Positions 1 through 8,738 of a DNA stretch of 64,000 nucleotides are shown in pieces. Source of the DNA: Tidjanibacter sp. (GTDB lineage Bacteria; Bacteroidota; Bacteroidia; Bacteroidales; Rikenellaceae); contig JAFVSJ010000017.1 in the NCBI GenBank assembly GCA_017503805.1, positions 80,668 to 144,667 on the forward strand, in the 5' to 3' direction. Below the pieces are notes generated by a model. That model was not told the DNA's origin, searched no databases, and saw nothing but the letters and a program-made list of their open reading frames with translations. The translations under genes were made by a program, and so were the position numbers. How positions within the stretch are numbered: the stretch's first letter is position 1; every line of letters starts with the position of its first letter.

Positions 1-437
1 CTGACAATCACCATCAGCAAGAAATTACGCCAAGCCGACTTGAGCATATCGAAATCATTGATACCCAGCGCAAGACCGACACCCGTAATGGGGCCCATCA
101 GAGGCGACACAAGCATCGCACCAATGATAACGGCCGTGGAGTTCACATTCAATCCGAGCGAAGCAATGAAGATTGCAAAGATGAGCACCCAAAGGTTCAT
201 ACCCCTAAAGTCAATACCCTTGCGTACCTGCTCCACCACTTCTGCTTGTGCTGCGCTATCGGCACGCAGATCGAAACGCCCCTGCATAAATTGGCGCAAG
301 CTACGTACCATTCTCAACAAACGCATAGTCACCGCATCGCGGTGAATCCCCTCTTGGGGGCCTTGTTCTTGATTCTCGTTGGGCGTTGTATTGGGCTCAA
401 CGGATTTCTCATCATATTTGATATTCTCTTCGTTCAT
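1..437 (-). CDS. DUF389 family membrane protein (3' end cut off by the window)
   Basis: Reading the minus strand from ATG at 437 gives 145 residues before the window ends, so only the N-terminus is present. A polar, Glu/Asn-rich leader of about 30 residues is followed by an amphipathic stretch and then a hydrophobic segment containing NLWVLIFAIFIASLGLN and IGAMLVSPLMGPITG. These are characteristic of the DUF389 (TIGR00341-type) hydrophobic domain. The family is a multi-pass inner-membrane protein of unknown function. It is transcribed away from rsmI on the same strand, about 90 bases downstream of it. Family assignment is firm; no function can be given. Confidence 0.8.
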   Translation of the reverse strand, partial: MNEENIKYDEKSVEPNTTPNENQEQGPQEGIHRDAVTMRLLRMVRSLRQFMQGRFDLRADSAAQAEVVEQVRKGIDFRGMNLWVLIFAIFIASLGLNVNSTAVIIGAMLVSPLMGPITGVGLALGINDFDMLKSAWRNFLLMVIV

Positions 438-525
438 AGCCTGATATTCAGATATTTTTCTACCTTTGGCACTAAGTTTTATCATCTAAGCAGTGGGGGT
501 ATATGAGAGGTCACGACACTCTCTC

Positions 526-1233
526 CTACTCTTGTTCCTCGTCAATGGGATTGGTGCGACTGCGGTCGGCACCCTCCACGACGATCACAAACTCTCCCTT
601 GGGCGGGTGGGCCTCAAAGTGGGCAATCACCTCTGAGAGAGTGCCCCTTACGGTCTCCTCAAACTTCTTCGACAGTTCGCGCGAAACGCTCACCCTCCTC
701 TGGTCGCCAAATTGTTCGGCAAACTCTCCGAGGGCCTTCACTACACGAAACGGCGATTCGTAGAAAATCATTGTGCGACTCTCCTCCGCAAGTGCAGCAA
801 GGCGTTTTTTGCGCCCTTTTTTCTGTGGCAAGAAACCCTCAAAACAGAATCTATCACAGGGGAATCCGCTCTGCACCAACGCCGGAACGAAGGCCGTAGC
901 ACCCGGCAGAGTCTCCACATCCAAGCCGCGCTCAAGGCAGGTACGAACCAGAAGAAAACCGGGGTCGGAGATGCCGGGAGTACCTGCATCGGAGATGAGC
1001 GCCACACTCTTTCCGGCCTCAATCTGTGAGGCCACAAACTCGACGGTTGAGTGTTCGTTGAACTTGTGGTGGGAGTAGAGTTTGCGTTCAATGCCGTAGT
1101 GTTTGAGCAGCACCTGCGAGGTGCGGGTATCCTCGGCCAAGACAATATCGACCTCACCGAGCAGACGCACAGCGCGGTAGGTCATATCCTCGAGGTTGCC
1201 GATGGGGGTGGGTATGATATAAAGTTTTGGCAT
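526..1233 (-). CDS. rsmI: 16S rRNA (cytidine(1402)-2'-O)-methyltransferase RsmI
   Basis: This 235-residue protein is a tetrapyrrole-methylase-fold enzyme that 2'-O-methylates C1402 in the 16S rRNA decoding centre using S-adenosylmethionine. The start LYIIPTPIGNLEDMTYRA, then LAEDTRTSQVLL, the SAM-site loop SDAGTPGISDPGF and the signature FEGFLPQKKGRKKRL are all diagnostic of RsmI. It ends at the VVEG region, so it lacks the C-terminal extension of the enterobacterial enzyme (about 286 residues), as is common in Bacteroidetes. It starts 19 bases after the acidic-protein gene on the same strand, so the two are likely cotranscribed. Confidence 0.95.
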   Translation of the reverse strand: MPKLYIIPTPIGNLEDMTYRAVRLLGEVDIVLAEDTRTSQVLLKHYGIERKLYSHHKFNEHSTVEFVASQIEAGKSVALISDAGTPGISDPGFLLVRTCLERGLDVETLPGATAFVPALVQSGFPCDRFCFEGFLPQKKGRKKRLAALAEESRTMIFYESPFRVVKALGEFAEQFGDQRRVSVSRELSKKFEETVRGTLSEVIAHFEAHPPKGEFVIVVEGADRSRTNPIDEEQE

Positions 1234-1252
1234 CTATAACTAAAAAAGTAAA

Positions 1253-2290
1253 TTAGAACAACTTGCGAGCCAAAAGCTCCATAAGCAGACGTGCTCCCTC
1301 ACTATTGGGGCTCCAGTGGAAGTTATCGTAGATGTAGAGCATCGCCTCATCGAGGTTATCGAACTCATCGAGGCGCGAGATGGCACTCTCGTAGTAGTCG
1401 CTATTACCGGCAAAGAGGTCACGCATCAAGATATATTTGTCATTAATGCCAATGGTGCGACGCAGCGAAACGGTGGCCGAGGCTGCAGAGGCAACATCGA
1501 GCGCAGATTGGTCTGCAAGGTTGTCTGCAACGGTTGTCTGCTCGCTACGAAGCGCCTCTCCCAATACAACGGGGGTACCCTCTTCGGATTGATTATCTTC
1601 CTCTACCTCTGGGAGTTCCAATTCATCAAACTGTTCCTCTTCGGGCTCAGTTTCCTCCTCGTTTGCGGCATCTTCGGTGGGCTCTTCTACGGGCTCATCA
1701 TCCTCGAAAACTACGGGCAGCTCGTCGTCATCATCGTCGTAGAGTGACATTGCGGTCTTATGATCGACCTCGATATATGCAGGTGCAGCAGGGACCTCCT
1801 CAACGGCAGGCTCTTCCTCAACAGCATCATCATCGGGAGCAACCTCCACGATAGGCTCATTCTCGACAAATTCCTCGACAGCGGGTTCCTCTTCGTAGAG
1901 TTCCTCCTCCGAGGGCTCATCCTCGTAGAGTTCCTCGGGCTGCGATTCAGCCGCAGTTTCATCTTCTGCCATCTCTTCCTCCAATTCGGGCTCTGTAGTA
2001 ACCTCCTCTTCGGCAGGAGCACCCACATACTCATCCTCCGGGTCGGCAAAGAATCGCTCAATCTCTATTTCGGGCTCTACATCAGTAACCTCCACAGCAC
2101 CCGCGGGCAAGCCCATAAGTGCGTCAAGCACACGCTCTTCCTCGGCCATCGCCTCAATGGCGAGTGCCGAAGCGTAGAGTCCGCGCAGACGTTCGAGCAG
2201 CAGGTCGCGTTCGATTTCATAGATTCCCTCCTCGGCCAATCGGTCGATGTTTTGTTCGAGCAATTCGAGTGTAGCAAGTGTATGTTTCAT
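1253..2290 (-). CDS. Acidic low-complexity protein with a conserved C-terminal domain (function unknown)
   Basis: This 345-residue protein has three parts. The first ~55 residues look helical (LEQNIDRLAEEGIYEIERD). Residues ~75-215 are an extremely acidic Glu/Asp/Pro/Ala/Val stretch with no predicted fold. The last ~105 residues are better conserved, with SLRRTIGINDKYILMRDLF and a Trp-Ser-Pro motif near the end. That C-terminal module recurs in uncharacterised Bacteroidetes proteins. I see no signal peptide or membrane segment. It is upstream of rsmI (19-base gap) and divergent from ychF. The acidic linker probably keeps the ends apart; this is inference. Confidence 0.75.
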   Translation of the reverse strand: MKHTLATLELLEQNIDRLAEEGIYEIERDLLLERLRGLYASALAIEAMAEEERVLDALMGLPAGAVEVTDVEPEIEIERFFADPEDEYVGAPAEEEVTTEPELEEEMAEDETAAESQPEELYEDEPSEEELYEEEPAVEEFVENEPIVEVAPDDDAVEEEPAVEEVPAAPAYIEVDHKTAMSLYDDDDDELPVVFEDDEPVEEPTEDAANEEETEPEEEQFDELELPEVEEDNQSEEGTPVVLGEALRSEQTTVADNLADQSALDVASAASATVSLRRTIGINDKYILMRDLFAGNSDYYESAISRLDEFDNLDEAMLYIYDNFHWSPNSEGARLLMELLARKLF

Positions 2291-2323
2291 AGTAGTTGTA
2301 TTAAATTCGCTTTATATATCCCT

Positions 2324-2355
2324 CAAAAATACTAATTTTGATTCAAGAAAGCAAA
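2324..2355 (-). promoter_or_regulatory. Promoter for the acidic-protein/rsmI operon
   Basis: Read on the minus strand, TTTG (2352-2355) and TATTTTTG (2324-2331) are separated by 20 nt, matching the Bacteroidetes -33/-7 consensus. The -7 element ends about 34 bases before the ATG at 2290. It overlaps the oppositely oriented ychF promoter. Confidence 0.55.
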
Positions 2356-2371
2356 TTTATAGTTATCTTTG
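2337..2371 (+). promoter_or_regulatory. Promoter for ychF-gltX
   Basis: TTTG at 2337-2340 and TATCTTTG at 2364-2371. The 23-nt spacer is longer than usual, but the -7 element is perfect. It places transcription start near 2377, which supports the ychF ATG at 2402 over an upstream in-frame codon at 2369. Confidence 0.5.
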
Positions 2372-2401
2372 CGGACAACTTACGAAAACAGAGATATTTT
2401 T

Positions 2402-3502
2402 ATGGCATTACAATGCGGCATAGTGGGCCTGCCCAACGTGGGCAAGAGCACCCTCTTCAACTGCCTCTCCAACGCAAAGGCACAGGCAGCAAACTTTCCT
2501 TTCTGCACCATCGACCCCAATGTGGGCGTAATCACCGTACCCGATGAAAGACTCGCCAAATTGGCCGAGATAGACAACCCCAAGAGGGTAATCCCTACGA
2601 CCATAGAAATCGTAGATATCGCCGGCCTCGTAAAAGGCGCATCGCGTGGTGAAGGACTCGGCAACAAGTTCCTCGCCAATATCCGCACAACCGATGCTAT
2701 CATCCACGTACTCAGGTGTTTTGACAACGAAAATATCACCCACGTAGACGGCTCCGTAAACCCCGTCAGGGACAAAGAAATCATCGACACAGAGCTGATA
2801 ATGAAAGACCTCGAGACCGTCGAAGGCCGAATCGGCAAAACCCAAAAACAGGCCGCAGCAGGCGACAAAGTGGCCAAGCGCCAGTATGATATTCTCTGCC
2901 GCTACAAAGAGGCTATGGAGCAGGGCAAGGCCGCACGCACAGTGGAAATCGACAATAAAGAGGATGCCAAGTGGGCTATGGAACTCTGTCTGCTCACCAA
3001 CAAACCGGTGCTCTATGTCTGCAACGTAGACGAGGCCAGCATCACCTCGGGCAATGCCTATGTGGAGGCCGTACGTGAGGCCATCCGAGAGGAGAATGCC
3101 GAGCTGCTCATCGTGGCAGCCGCTACCGAGGCAGACATCGCCGAACTCGACAGCTACGAGGAGCGCCAGATCTTCCTCGAGGAGTTGGGTATCGCCGAGT
3201 CGGGTGTGAGCCGACTGATTAAGGCCGCCTACAAACTCCTCGGCCTGGAGACCTTCTTCACCACCGGTGCCGACGAGTCGAGGGCTTGGACCTACACCAA
3301 AGGATATAAAGCTCCTCAGGCTGCCGGTGTTATCCACACCGACTTCGAGCGTGGCTTCATCCGTGCGGAGGTAATCAAATATGACGACTATGTGGCTCTT
3401 GGCAGCGAGAAGGCTTGTCGTGAGGCCGGCAAAATCGGCATTGAGGGCAAGGAGTATATCGTTCAGGATGGCGACATTATGCACTTCCTCTTCAACGTAT
3501 AA
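2402..3502 (+). CDS. ychF: Redox-regulated/ribosome-binding ATPase YchF (OLA1 family)
   Basis: This 366-residue TRAFAC-class P-loop protein is close to the usual ~363 residues. The P-loop [17 protein letters not shown] is at the N-terminus, followed by the switch region [20 protein letters not shown], both specific to YchF. The C-terminal TGS-type domain ends in [17 protein letters not shown]. Family members hydrolyse ATP and associate with ribosomes in stress responses. I chose ATG 2402 because it directly precedes the conserved [12 protein letters not shown] start and lies just after a good -7 promoter element. gltX follows on the same strand after 52 bases. Confidence 0.95.
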   Translation: MALQCGIVGLPNVGKSTLFNCLSNAKAQAANFPFCTIDPNVGVITVPDERLAKLAEIDNPKRVIPTTIEIVDIAGLVKGASRGEGLGNKFLANIRTTDAIIHVLRCFDNENITHVDGSVNPVRDKEIIDTELIMKDLETVEGRIGKTQKQAAAGDKVAKRQYDILCRYKEAMEQGKAARTVEIDNKEDAKWAMELCLLTNKPVLYVCNVDEASITSGNAYVEAVREAIREENAELLIVAAATEADIAELDSYEERQIFLEELGIAESGVSRLIKAAYKLLGLETFFTTGADESRAWTYTKGYKAPQAAGVIHTDFERGFIRAEVIKYDDYVALGSEKACREAGKIGIEGKEYIVQDGDIMHFLFNV

Positions 3503-3554
3503 TCACCACATACTAAAGACGAACAAACACAACTACAGAGATAAACAAAGTACT

Positions 3555-5087
3555 ATGGACAGAAAAGTAAGAGTACGTTTTGCGCCCTCTCCCACCGGCG
3601 CACTCCACATCGGCGGCGTACGCACCGCCCTCTACAACTACCTCTTTGCACGACAGAGGGGTGGTGATTTCATCCTCCGCATCGAGGATACCGACTCCAC
3701 ACGCTACGTTCCCGGAGCAGAAGAGTACATTATGGAGTCGCTCGAGTGGTGCGGCATCAAGATTGACGAGGGCGTACGCGAAGGAGGCCCCCACGCTCCC
3801 TACCGCCAGAGCGAAAGGAAAGATATCTATCTCAAATATGCACTCCAACTCGTTGAGTCGGGCAATGCCTACTACGCATTCGACACCCAAGAGGAACTTG
3901 GCGCACTCCGCGCAGAGCTCGAGGCCAAAGGCGAAACTTTCTGCTACAACTTCGCTGTAAGAGAGCAACTTGCCACCTCGTTGCGTCTGTCGGCCGAGGA
4001 GGTAGAAGAGCGCAAAGCGCGTGGTGACCAGTGGGTTATCCGTTTCAAAATGCCCGAGAATGAGGTTGTGGAGATGGACGACCTGATTCGTGGCCACGTG
4101 GAGATGAACACCTCCACCCTCGATGACAAGGTACTCTACAAATCTGTAGATGCACTGCCCACCTACCACCTTGCCAACATCGTAGACGACCACCTGATGG
4201 AGATTTCGCACGTTATTCGCGGCGAAGAGTGGTTGCCTTCACTCCCCTTGCACTACCTGCTCTACAGAGCATTCGGTTGGGAGGAGAGCCGCCCCGAGTT
4301 TGCGCACCTTCCCCTGCTGCTCAAACCTACAGGTCAGGGCAAACTGAGCAAACGCGACGGCGACAAACTCGGTTTCCCCGTGTTTCCTCTCAAGTTCGTG
4401 GCACCCTCGGGTGAGGTTTCGAGGGGCTATAGGGAGGACGGCTACTTCCCCGAGGCATTCATCAATATGTTGGCTCTGCTTGGCTGGAATCCCGGTACCG
4501 AGCAGGAGATATTCTCGATGGAGGAGCTCATCGAGGCATTCTCGCTCGAGAGGGTTGGCAAATCGGGTGCACGCTTCAGCCCCGACAAGGCACATTGGTT
4601 CAATGCACAGTATATGCACGCGAGGGACAACGAGGAGATTGCAGATATTTACCTCGCAGAAATTGCCAAACACGGCATTGAGATTTCTCGCGAGAAGGCC
4701 CTTAAGATTGGTTCGCAGGTGAAGATGAGAGCCACCTTCCCCGAGGAGTTTTGGGGCCTGTCATCGTTCCTCTTCGAGGCTCCCACAAGCTACGACGAGA
4801 AGGCGACAAAGAAATATTGGAAGGCCGATGCTCCCCGCGTAATCGCCTCACTACGTGAGGTATTGGCAGGCATCGAGGAGTTCAACACAGCCGAGATGGA
4901 ACGTGTATGCGGCGGTTGGATTGCCGAGAACGAGATTCCTATGGGCCTTGTAATGAACGCTTGGAGGCTCTGCATCGTGGGCGAACCCAAAGGCTTCGGT
5001 ATGTATGATATGTGCGACGTGCTGGGCAAGGAGGAGACTCTCCGCCGACTCGATGCAGCACTCGCCGCTCTTCCCAAGGCCGAGTAG
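3555..5087 (+). CDS. gltX: Glutamate--tRNA ligase
   Basis: This 510-residue class I aminoacyl-tRNA synthetase charges tRNA-Glu. The ATP-site HIGH-type motif is seen in [19 protein letters not shown] at the N-terminus. The KMSKS-type loop is [12 protein letters not shown] near residue 270. The C-terminal anticodon-binding domain is helical. The start at 3555 puts the catalytic motif at the usual distance from the N-terminus; the longer reading from 3381 would overlap ychF. A hairpin and T-run follow at 5116-5153, so ychF and gltX likely form one transcript. Confidence 0.96.
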   Translation: MDRKVRVRFAPSPTGALHIGGVRTALYNYLFARQRGGDFILRIEDTDSTRYVPGAEEYIMESLEWCGIKIDEGVREGGPHAPYRQSERKDIYLKYALQLVESGNAYYAFDTQEELGALRAELEAKGETFCYNFAVREQLATSLRLSAEEVEERKARGDQWVIRFKMPENEVVEMDDLIRGHVEMNTSTLDDKVLYKSVDALPTYHLANIVDDHLMEISHVIRGEEWLPSLPLHYLLYRAFGWEESRPEFAHLPLLLKPTGQGKLSKRDGDKLGFPVFPLKFVAPSGEVSRGYREDGYFPEAFINMLALLGWNPGTEQEIFSMEELIEAFSLERVGKSGARFSPDKAHWFNAQYMHARDNEEIADIYLAEIAKHGIEISREKALKIGSQVKMRATFPEEFWGLSSFLFEAPTSYDEKATKKYWKADAPRVIASLREVLAGIEEFNTAEMERVCGGWIAENEIPMGLVMNAWRLCIVGEPKGFGMYDMCDVLGKEETLRRLDAALAALPKAE

Positions 5088-5115
5088 TCTACACTTGACA
5101 CAAAACTCACACTGC

Positions 5116-5153
5116 GCTCGGACCCAGACGTACAGTCCGGGCGTAGTTTTTTT
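5116..5153 (+). terminator. Rho-independent terminator of gltX
   Basis: An 8-bp stem (GCTCGGAC at 5116-5123 with GTCCGGGC at 5135-5142, including one G-T pair) is followed by a T-run at 5147-5153. Confidence 0.75.
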
Positions 5154-5260
5154 AGGTTGGGGCACAAAATACAAAATAAATCACCCTTTGATGCAACGTT
5201 TCGGGGTGGTTGTGCATCTATAAAGTAAATCCCCGACCATAACATAAACATTCAACTACT

Positions 5261-5749
5261 ATGAACAACAAATTTGTACGCTGGATTATGGCCCTGCTCG
5301 GTTTCTCGGCTGTGGCAAACTCTTGCGATGCACCGGCTATGTACGGCTGCCCCTCGGCCGACTACAATTTCGACATCGAGGTACTCAATGCCGAGGATGA
5401 CTCCCCAATCACAGGCATCCGCGTGAGCGCAATCACAAGCAAGGAGAATATGTATTGGGACAGCACAACGGGTATGGCTACCTACGAGACTGTCACCGAT
5501 ACGCTCTGCCGAGGCTACACCACCTCCAATGGCAAGGTGCAACTCATCTTCAACGAGTTCCCGCTCAACGAGCACACAATTGTGGCCGACGATGTGGATG
5601 GCAGCGCCAATGGAGGAAAGTTCACCTCGGAGCGCACCACCATCACTCTCAACAATGATGACTATGATAATCCGGGTAACCACGGTTGGTATAGAGGAGA
5701 GGCATCGGCCTCGGCAACCCTAAAGCTCACTCCCACCAAAGACGAGTAG
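5261..5749 (+). CDS. Small lipoprotein resembling radical-SAM-associated putative lipoproteins
   Basis: This 162-residue protein has a short lipoprotein signal (ALLGFSAVANSC, lipidation Cys22). It continues with a MYGCPSADYNFDIEVLN segment and a beta-rich, probably Ig-like/carboxypeptidase-regulatory-like body (SPITGIRVSAITS). The length, the Cys-rich start and the PSADY motif resemble Bacteroidetes lipoproteins annotated as radical-SAM-associated. In those loci a radical SAM gene normally sits next door; none is seen here, so it would be an orphan copy. It is probably exported and anchored to a membrane. The family link is from memory and moderate. Confidence 0.65.
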   Translation: MNNKFVRWIMALLGFSAVANSCDAPAMYGCPSADYNFDIEVLNAEDDSPITGIRVSAITSKENMYWDSTTGMATYETVTDTLCRGYTTSNGKVQLIFNEFPLNEHTIVADDVDGSANGGKFTSERTTITLNNDDYDNPGNHGWYRGEASASATLKLTPTKDE

Positions 5750-5773
5750 AGGTATAAGTAGTTGATATAAACA

Positions 5774-5806
5774 TTGGGCTGTGTAAACTCGTGTTACACA
5801 GCCCAA
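5774..5806. terminator. Terminator shared by the lipoprotein gene and clpB
   Basis: A perfect 13-bp stem (TTGGGCTGTGTAA / TTACACAGCCCAA) with a 7-nt loop lies between two convergent genes, the lipoprotein gene and clpB. Flanking T-rich sequence on the plus side is modest. Confidence 0.7.
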
Positions 5807-5825
5807 ATTGTTTATCTACAGTGGT

Positions 5826-8429
5826 TTAGTTCGCAAAAGTGAGTCGGCCTTCGTGGGCACCGATTGTAACGGGCCTTTCGCGGTTGACCTCACCGGCGAG
5901 GATGCGTTTGGAGAGTTCGTTGACCACCTCGCGCTGAATAACCCTCTTGACGGGTCGAGCTCCGTAGAGCGGATCGTAACCGAGTCGAGCAATGAGTCGT
6001 CGCGCCTCATCGGTGACATTGAGAACCACACCATTCCCTGCAAGCATCCTGCGGATGATATCCATCTGGATGGTGACGATGGACTCAATATCGCTCTCGG
6101 TCAGAGGCTCAAACATCACAATCTCATCTATACGATTGAGGAACTCGGGCTTGAGCAGTTTCTTGAGTAACTCCACTACCTCTCCCCTCGTCTGTTCAAC
6201 CACCTCCACGGGCACTACCCCACCCTCGAGCGCAGAAGCAAATCGCTCGGAGATAATCTGCGACCCCAAATTGGAGGTCATAATAATAATCGTATTGCGG
6301 AAGTCAACGGTACGGCCCTTATTGTCGGTAAGTCTACCATCATCAAGCACTTGCAGCAGGATATTAAAGACATCGGGGTGTGCCTTTTCTATCTCATCGA
6401 GCAACACAACGGAGTAGGGTTTGGTCCTCACAGCCTCGGTGAGTTGTCCGCCCTCATCGTAGCCCACATATCCCGGAGGAGCTCCTACGAGTCGCGAAAC
6501 GCTATGGCGCTCTTGGTATTCGCTCATATCAATGCGAGTCATCATAGAGTCGTCATTGAAGAGGAATTCGGCAAGCGCTCTGGCAAGTTCCGTCTTACCC
6601 ACACCTGTGGTGCCGAGGAAGATGAAAGAGCCGATGGGTTTGCGGGGATCGTTGAGCCCTGCACGCGAACGGCGAACAGCATCCGAAACGACCTCAATGG
6701 CTCGTTGTTGGCCTACAACACGCTTGTGCAACTCGGCCTCCATATTGAGCAATTTCTCGCGCTCGGAGGAGAGCATTCGTTGCAGCGGGATGCCGGTCCA
6801 ACGCGATACAATCTCGGCAACATCCTCGGAATCAACCTCTTCCTTAATCATTGATTCACCATCGGCAGTGGTCAGTCTGTATTGCTCCTCGAGTGCCGCA
6901 ATAGCACGTTCGGCCTCCACGATTTTGCCATATCTAATCTCGGCCACACGTCCGTAGTCGCCATTTCGCTCGGCCTGTTGTGCCTCAATTTTCAGTTGCT
7001 CAATCTCCTCCTTGTTCTGTTGGACTTTCTGAAGCAGGTCGCGCTCCGACTGCCACTTGGCCCTCATTGCCGCCTCACGCGACTTGAGTTCCTCAATCTC
7101 ACGAGTGAGATTATCCACCCTCTCGTTGTCTTTCTCGCGACGAATAGCCTCGCGCTCAATCTCGAGTTGGCGTATGCGTCGGTCGAGGGTATCTATATCC
7201 TCGGGCACAGAGTTCATCTCCAGACGGAGGTGGGATGCTGCCTCATCTATGAGGTCAATCGCCTTATCGGGAAGGAAACGTGAGGTGATATAGCGATGAG
7301 AGAGTTCAACGGCCGCAATAATTGCCTCATCCTTGATACGCACCTTGTGGTGGTTTTCATATCGTTCTTTCAGGCCACGCAAGATGGAGATGGCATCCTC
7401 CGTAGTAGGCTCATCCACAAGCACTTTCTGGAATCTTCGTTCGAGCGCTTTGTCTTGCTCAAAGTATTTTTGGAACTCATCGAGAGTGGTCGCACCTATT
7501 GTACGAAGCTCGCCACGCGCGAGTGCTGGTTTGAGGATATTGGCTGCGTCCATAGCTCCACTCGATTTGCCCGCACCCACAAGTGTGTGGATCTCATCAA
7601 TGAAGAGCAGAATCTCTCCATCGCTTGCCACAACCTCCTGCACCACAGCTTTGAGTCGTTCCTCAAACTCACCCTGATACTTGGCACCCGCAATGAGCGC
7701 ACCCATATCGAGCGAGAATATCTGCTTTGAGCGGAGGTTTTCGGGCACATCACTATCTACAATACGATGGGCAATACCCTCGGCAATGGCAGTCTTACCA
7801 ACTCCGGCCTCACCTACAAGGATAGGATTATTTTTGGTGCGGCGCGAAAGTATCTGCAGCACACGACGTATCTCCTCATCGCGACCGATGACAGGATCGA
7901 GTTTTCCGCTACGGGCAAGCTCATTCAGATTGATAGCATATTTCCCGAGTGCATCATACTCCTTATCGGCGGTCTGCGAATCGACAGTAGAACCTTTGCG
8001 GAAGTCGCGTATGGCCTCAATGAGCTCCTTCTCGGTAGCACCCGAGTGTTTGAGCAATTCGGAGGCTGCGCCGCGTTCAGTGACAAGTGCGAGAAGCAGA
8101 TGTTCTACCGAGGCGTAGCGATCATTGAATGTACGAGTGTAGTCTACGGCACGCTGTATGAGTTTCGAGGTCGCTGTGGCAAAATAATTCTCGCCATTGC
8201 CACCCGACACTTTGGGTAGTTTCTCGAGTTCGGCAGCGACCTCCTCTCGCAGTCGGGGCACATTTACACCCACACGACCGAGTAGGAATGTCGAGAGCGA
8301 ATCATCTTTGGGGATGAGTGCGGCAAGCAGGTGGATAGGTTCCACAGCCTGCTGTCCTTTGCCGGCAGCCAAAGTAACGGCCGCTTGGAGAGCCTCTTGG
8401 GCTTTGATTGTCAGTGTGTTGATATTCAT
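5826..8429 (-). CDS. clpB: ATP-dependent disaggregase ClpB
   Basis: This 867-residue Hsp100 protein matches the usual ClpB length. Order: Clp N-domain (residues ~1-150); AAA-1 with Walker A GEAGVGKTAIAEG and Walker B LLFIDEIHTLVGAG; a long coiled-coil middle domain (~400-520) that distinguishes ClpB from ClpA/C; AAA-2 with GTTGVGKTELARALAEFLF; and a C-terminal D2-small domain. With DnaK it extracts and refolds aggregated proteins in the cytoplasm. No TAnnTTTG element was found upstream. Instead there are GACA-n3-TGTC palindromes at 8566-8576 and 8587-8597, suggesting stress control. Confidence 0.97.
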   Translation of the reverse strand: MNINTLTIKAQEALQAAVTLAAGKGQQAVEPIHLLAALIPKDDSLSTFLLGRVGVNVPRLREEVAAELEKLPKVSGGNGENYFATATSKLIQRAVDYTRTFNDRYASVEHLLLALVTERGAASELLKHSGATEKELIEAIRDFRKGSTVDSQTADKEYDALGKYAINLNELARSGKLDPVIGRDEEIRRVLQILSRRTKNNPILVGEAGVGKTAIAEGIAHRIVDSDVPENLRSKQIFSLDMGALIAGAKYQGEFEERLKAVVQEVVASDGEILLFIDEIHTLVGAGKSSGAMDAANILKPALARGELRTIGATTLDEFQKYFEQDKALERRFQKVLVDEPTTEDAISILRGLKERYENHHKVRIKDEAIIAAVELSHRYITSRFLPDKAIDLIDEAASHLRLEMNSVPEDIDTLDRRIRQLEIEREAIRREKDNERVDNLTREIEELKSREAAMRAKWQSERDLLQKVQQNKEEIEQLKIEAQQAERNGDYGRVAEIRYGKIVEAERAIAALEEQYRLTTADGESMIKEEVDSEDVAEIVSRWTGIPLQRMLSSEREKLLNMEAELHKRVVGQQRAIEVVSDAVRRSRAGLNDPRKPIGSFIFLGTTGVGKTELARALAEFLFNDDSMMTRIDMSEYQERHSVSRLVGAPPGYVGYDEGGQLTEAVRTKPYSVVLLDEIEKAHPDVFNILLQVLDDGRLTDNKGRTVDFRNTIIIMTSNLGSQIISERFASALEGGVVPVEVVEQTRGEVVELLKKLLKPEFLNRIDEIVMFEPLTESDIESIVTIQMDIIRRMLAGNGVVLNVTDEARRLIARLGYDPLYGARPVKRVIQREVVNELSKRILAGEVNRERPVTIGAHEGRLTFAN

Positions 8430-8661
8430 AGTAGTATTATGTTGTTAATCACCCGATAGAGATGCAAAAGCGCTGCCAACCACGTTTTGACAGCTCGCAG
8501 CAAGGCAAAATGACACATCATCGGTCACTTCTTCACAGATAACGGATAGTTTGTCACCTCGCCTCGACACAATGTCACAAAGTGCCGACAAAATGTCGTT
8601 TTGAGTAGAATAGCCCCTCTTTCCGAAGGCACCCCCTCTGCCCTCCCCTGCGTGCCGAGCA
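8430..8661 (-). promoter_or_regulatory. clpB upstream region with repeated TGTCA/TGACA motifs
   Basis: No gene is seen in this gap. It contains two GACA-n3-TGTC palindromes with 21-bp centre-to-centre spacing (8566-8576, 8587-8597). Further half sites are TTTTGACA (8485-8492), an AAAATGACA near 8508 and TTTGTCAC near 8550. A site with the same palindrome precedes htpG at 33043. The density of one motif just upstream of a chaperone gene suggests a regulator-binding array; the regulator is unknown. Confidence 0.5.
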
Positions 8662-8700
8662 CAAAAAACAGTGCGCCCGACCTTGGTAGGCCGAGCGCAC
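8662..8700 (-). terminator. Terminator of the fimbrillin operon
   Basis: The inverted repeat at 8671-8700 has GTGCGC...GCGCAC outer arms with imperfect inner pairing. On the minus strand it is followed by a T-run (A-run at 8663-8668 on the plus strand). It lies just past the stop at 8739. Confidence 0.7.
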
Positions 8701-8738
8701 TCTTTATTTAAGCAATGCTAAATTGCTACTGAATCTGA

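Noticed and set aside
3381-3554. Upstream extension of gltX
   Set aside because: It overlaps the end of ychF and lies before the conserved N-terminal strand; ATG 3555 gives the normal length.
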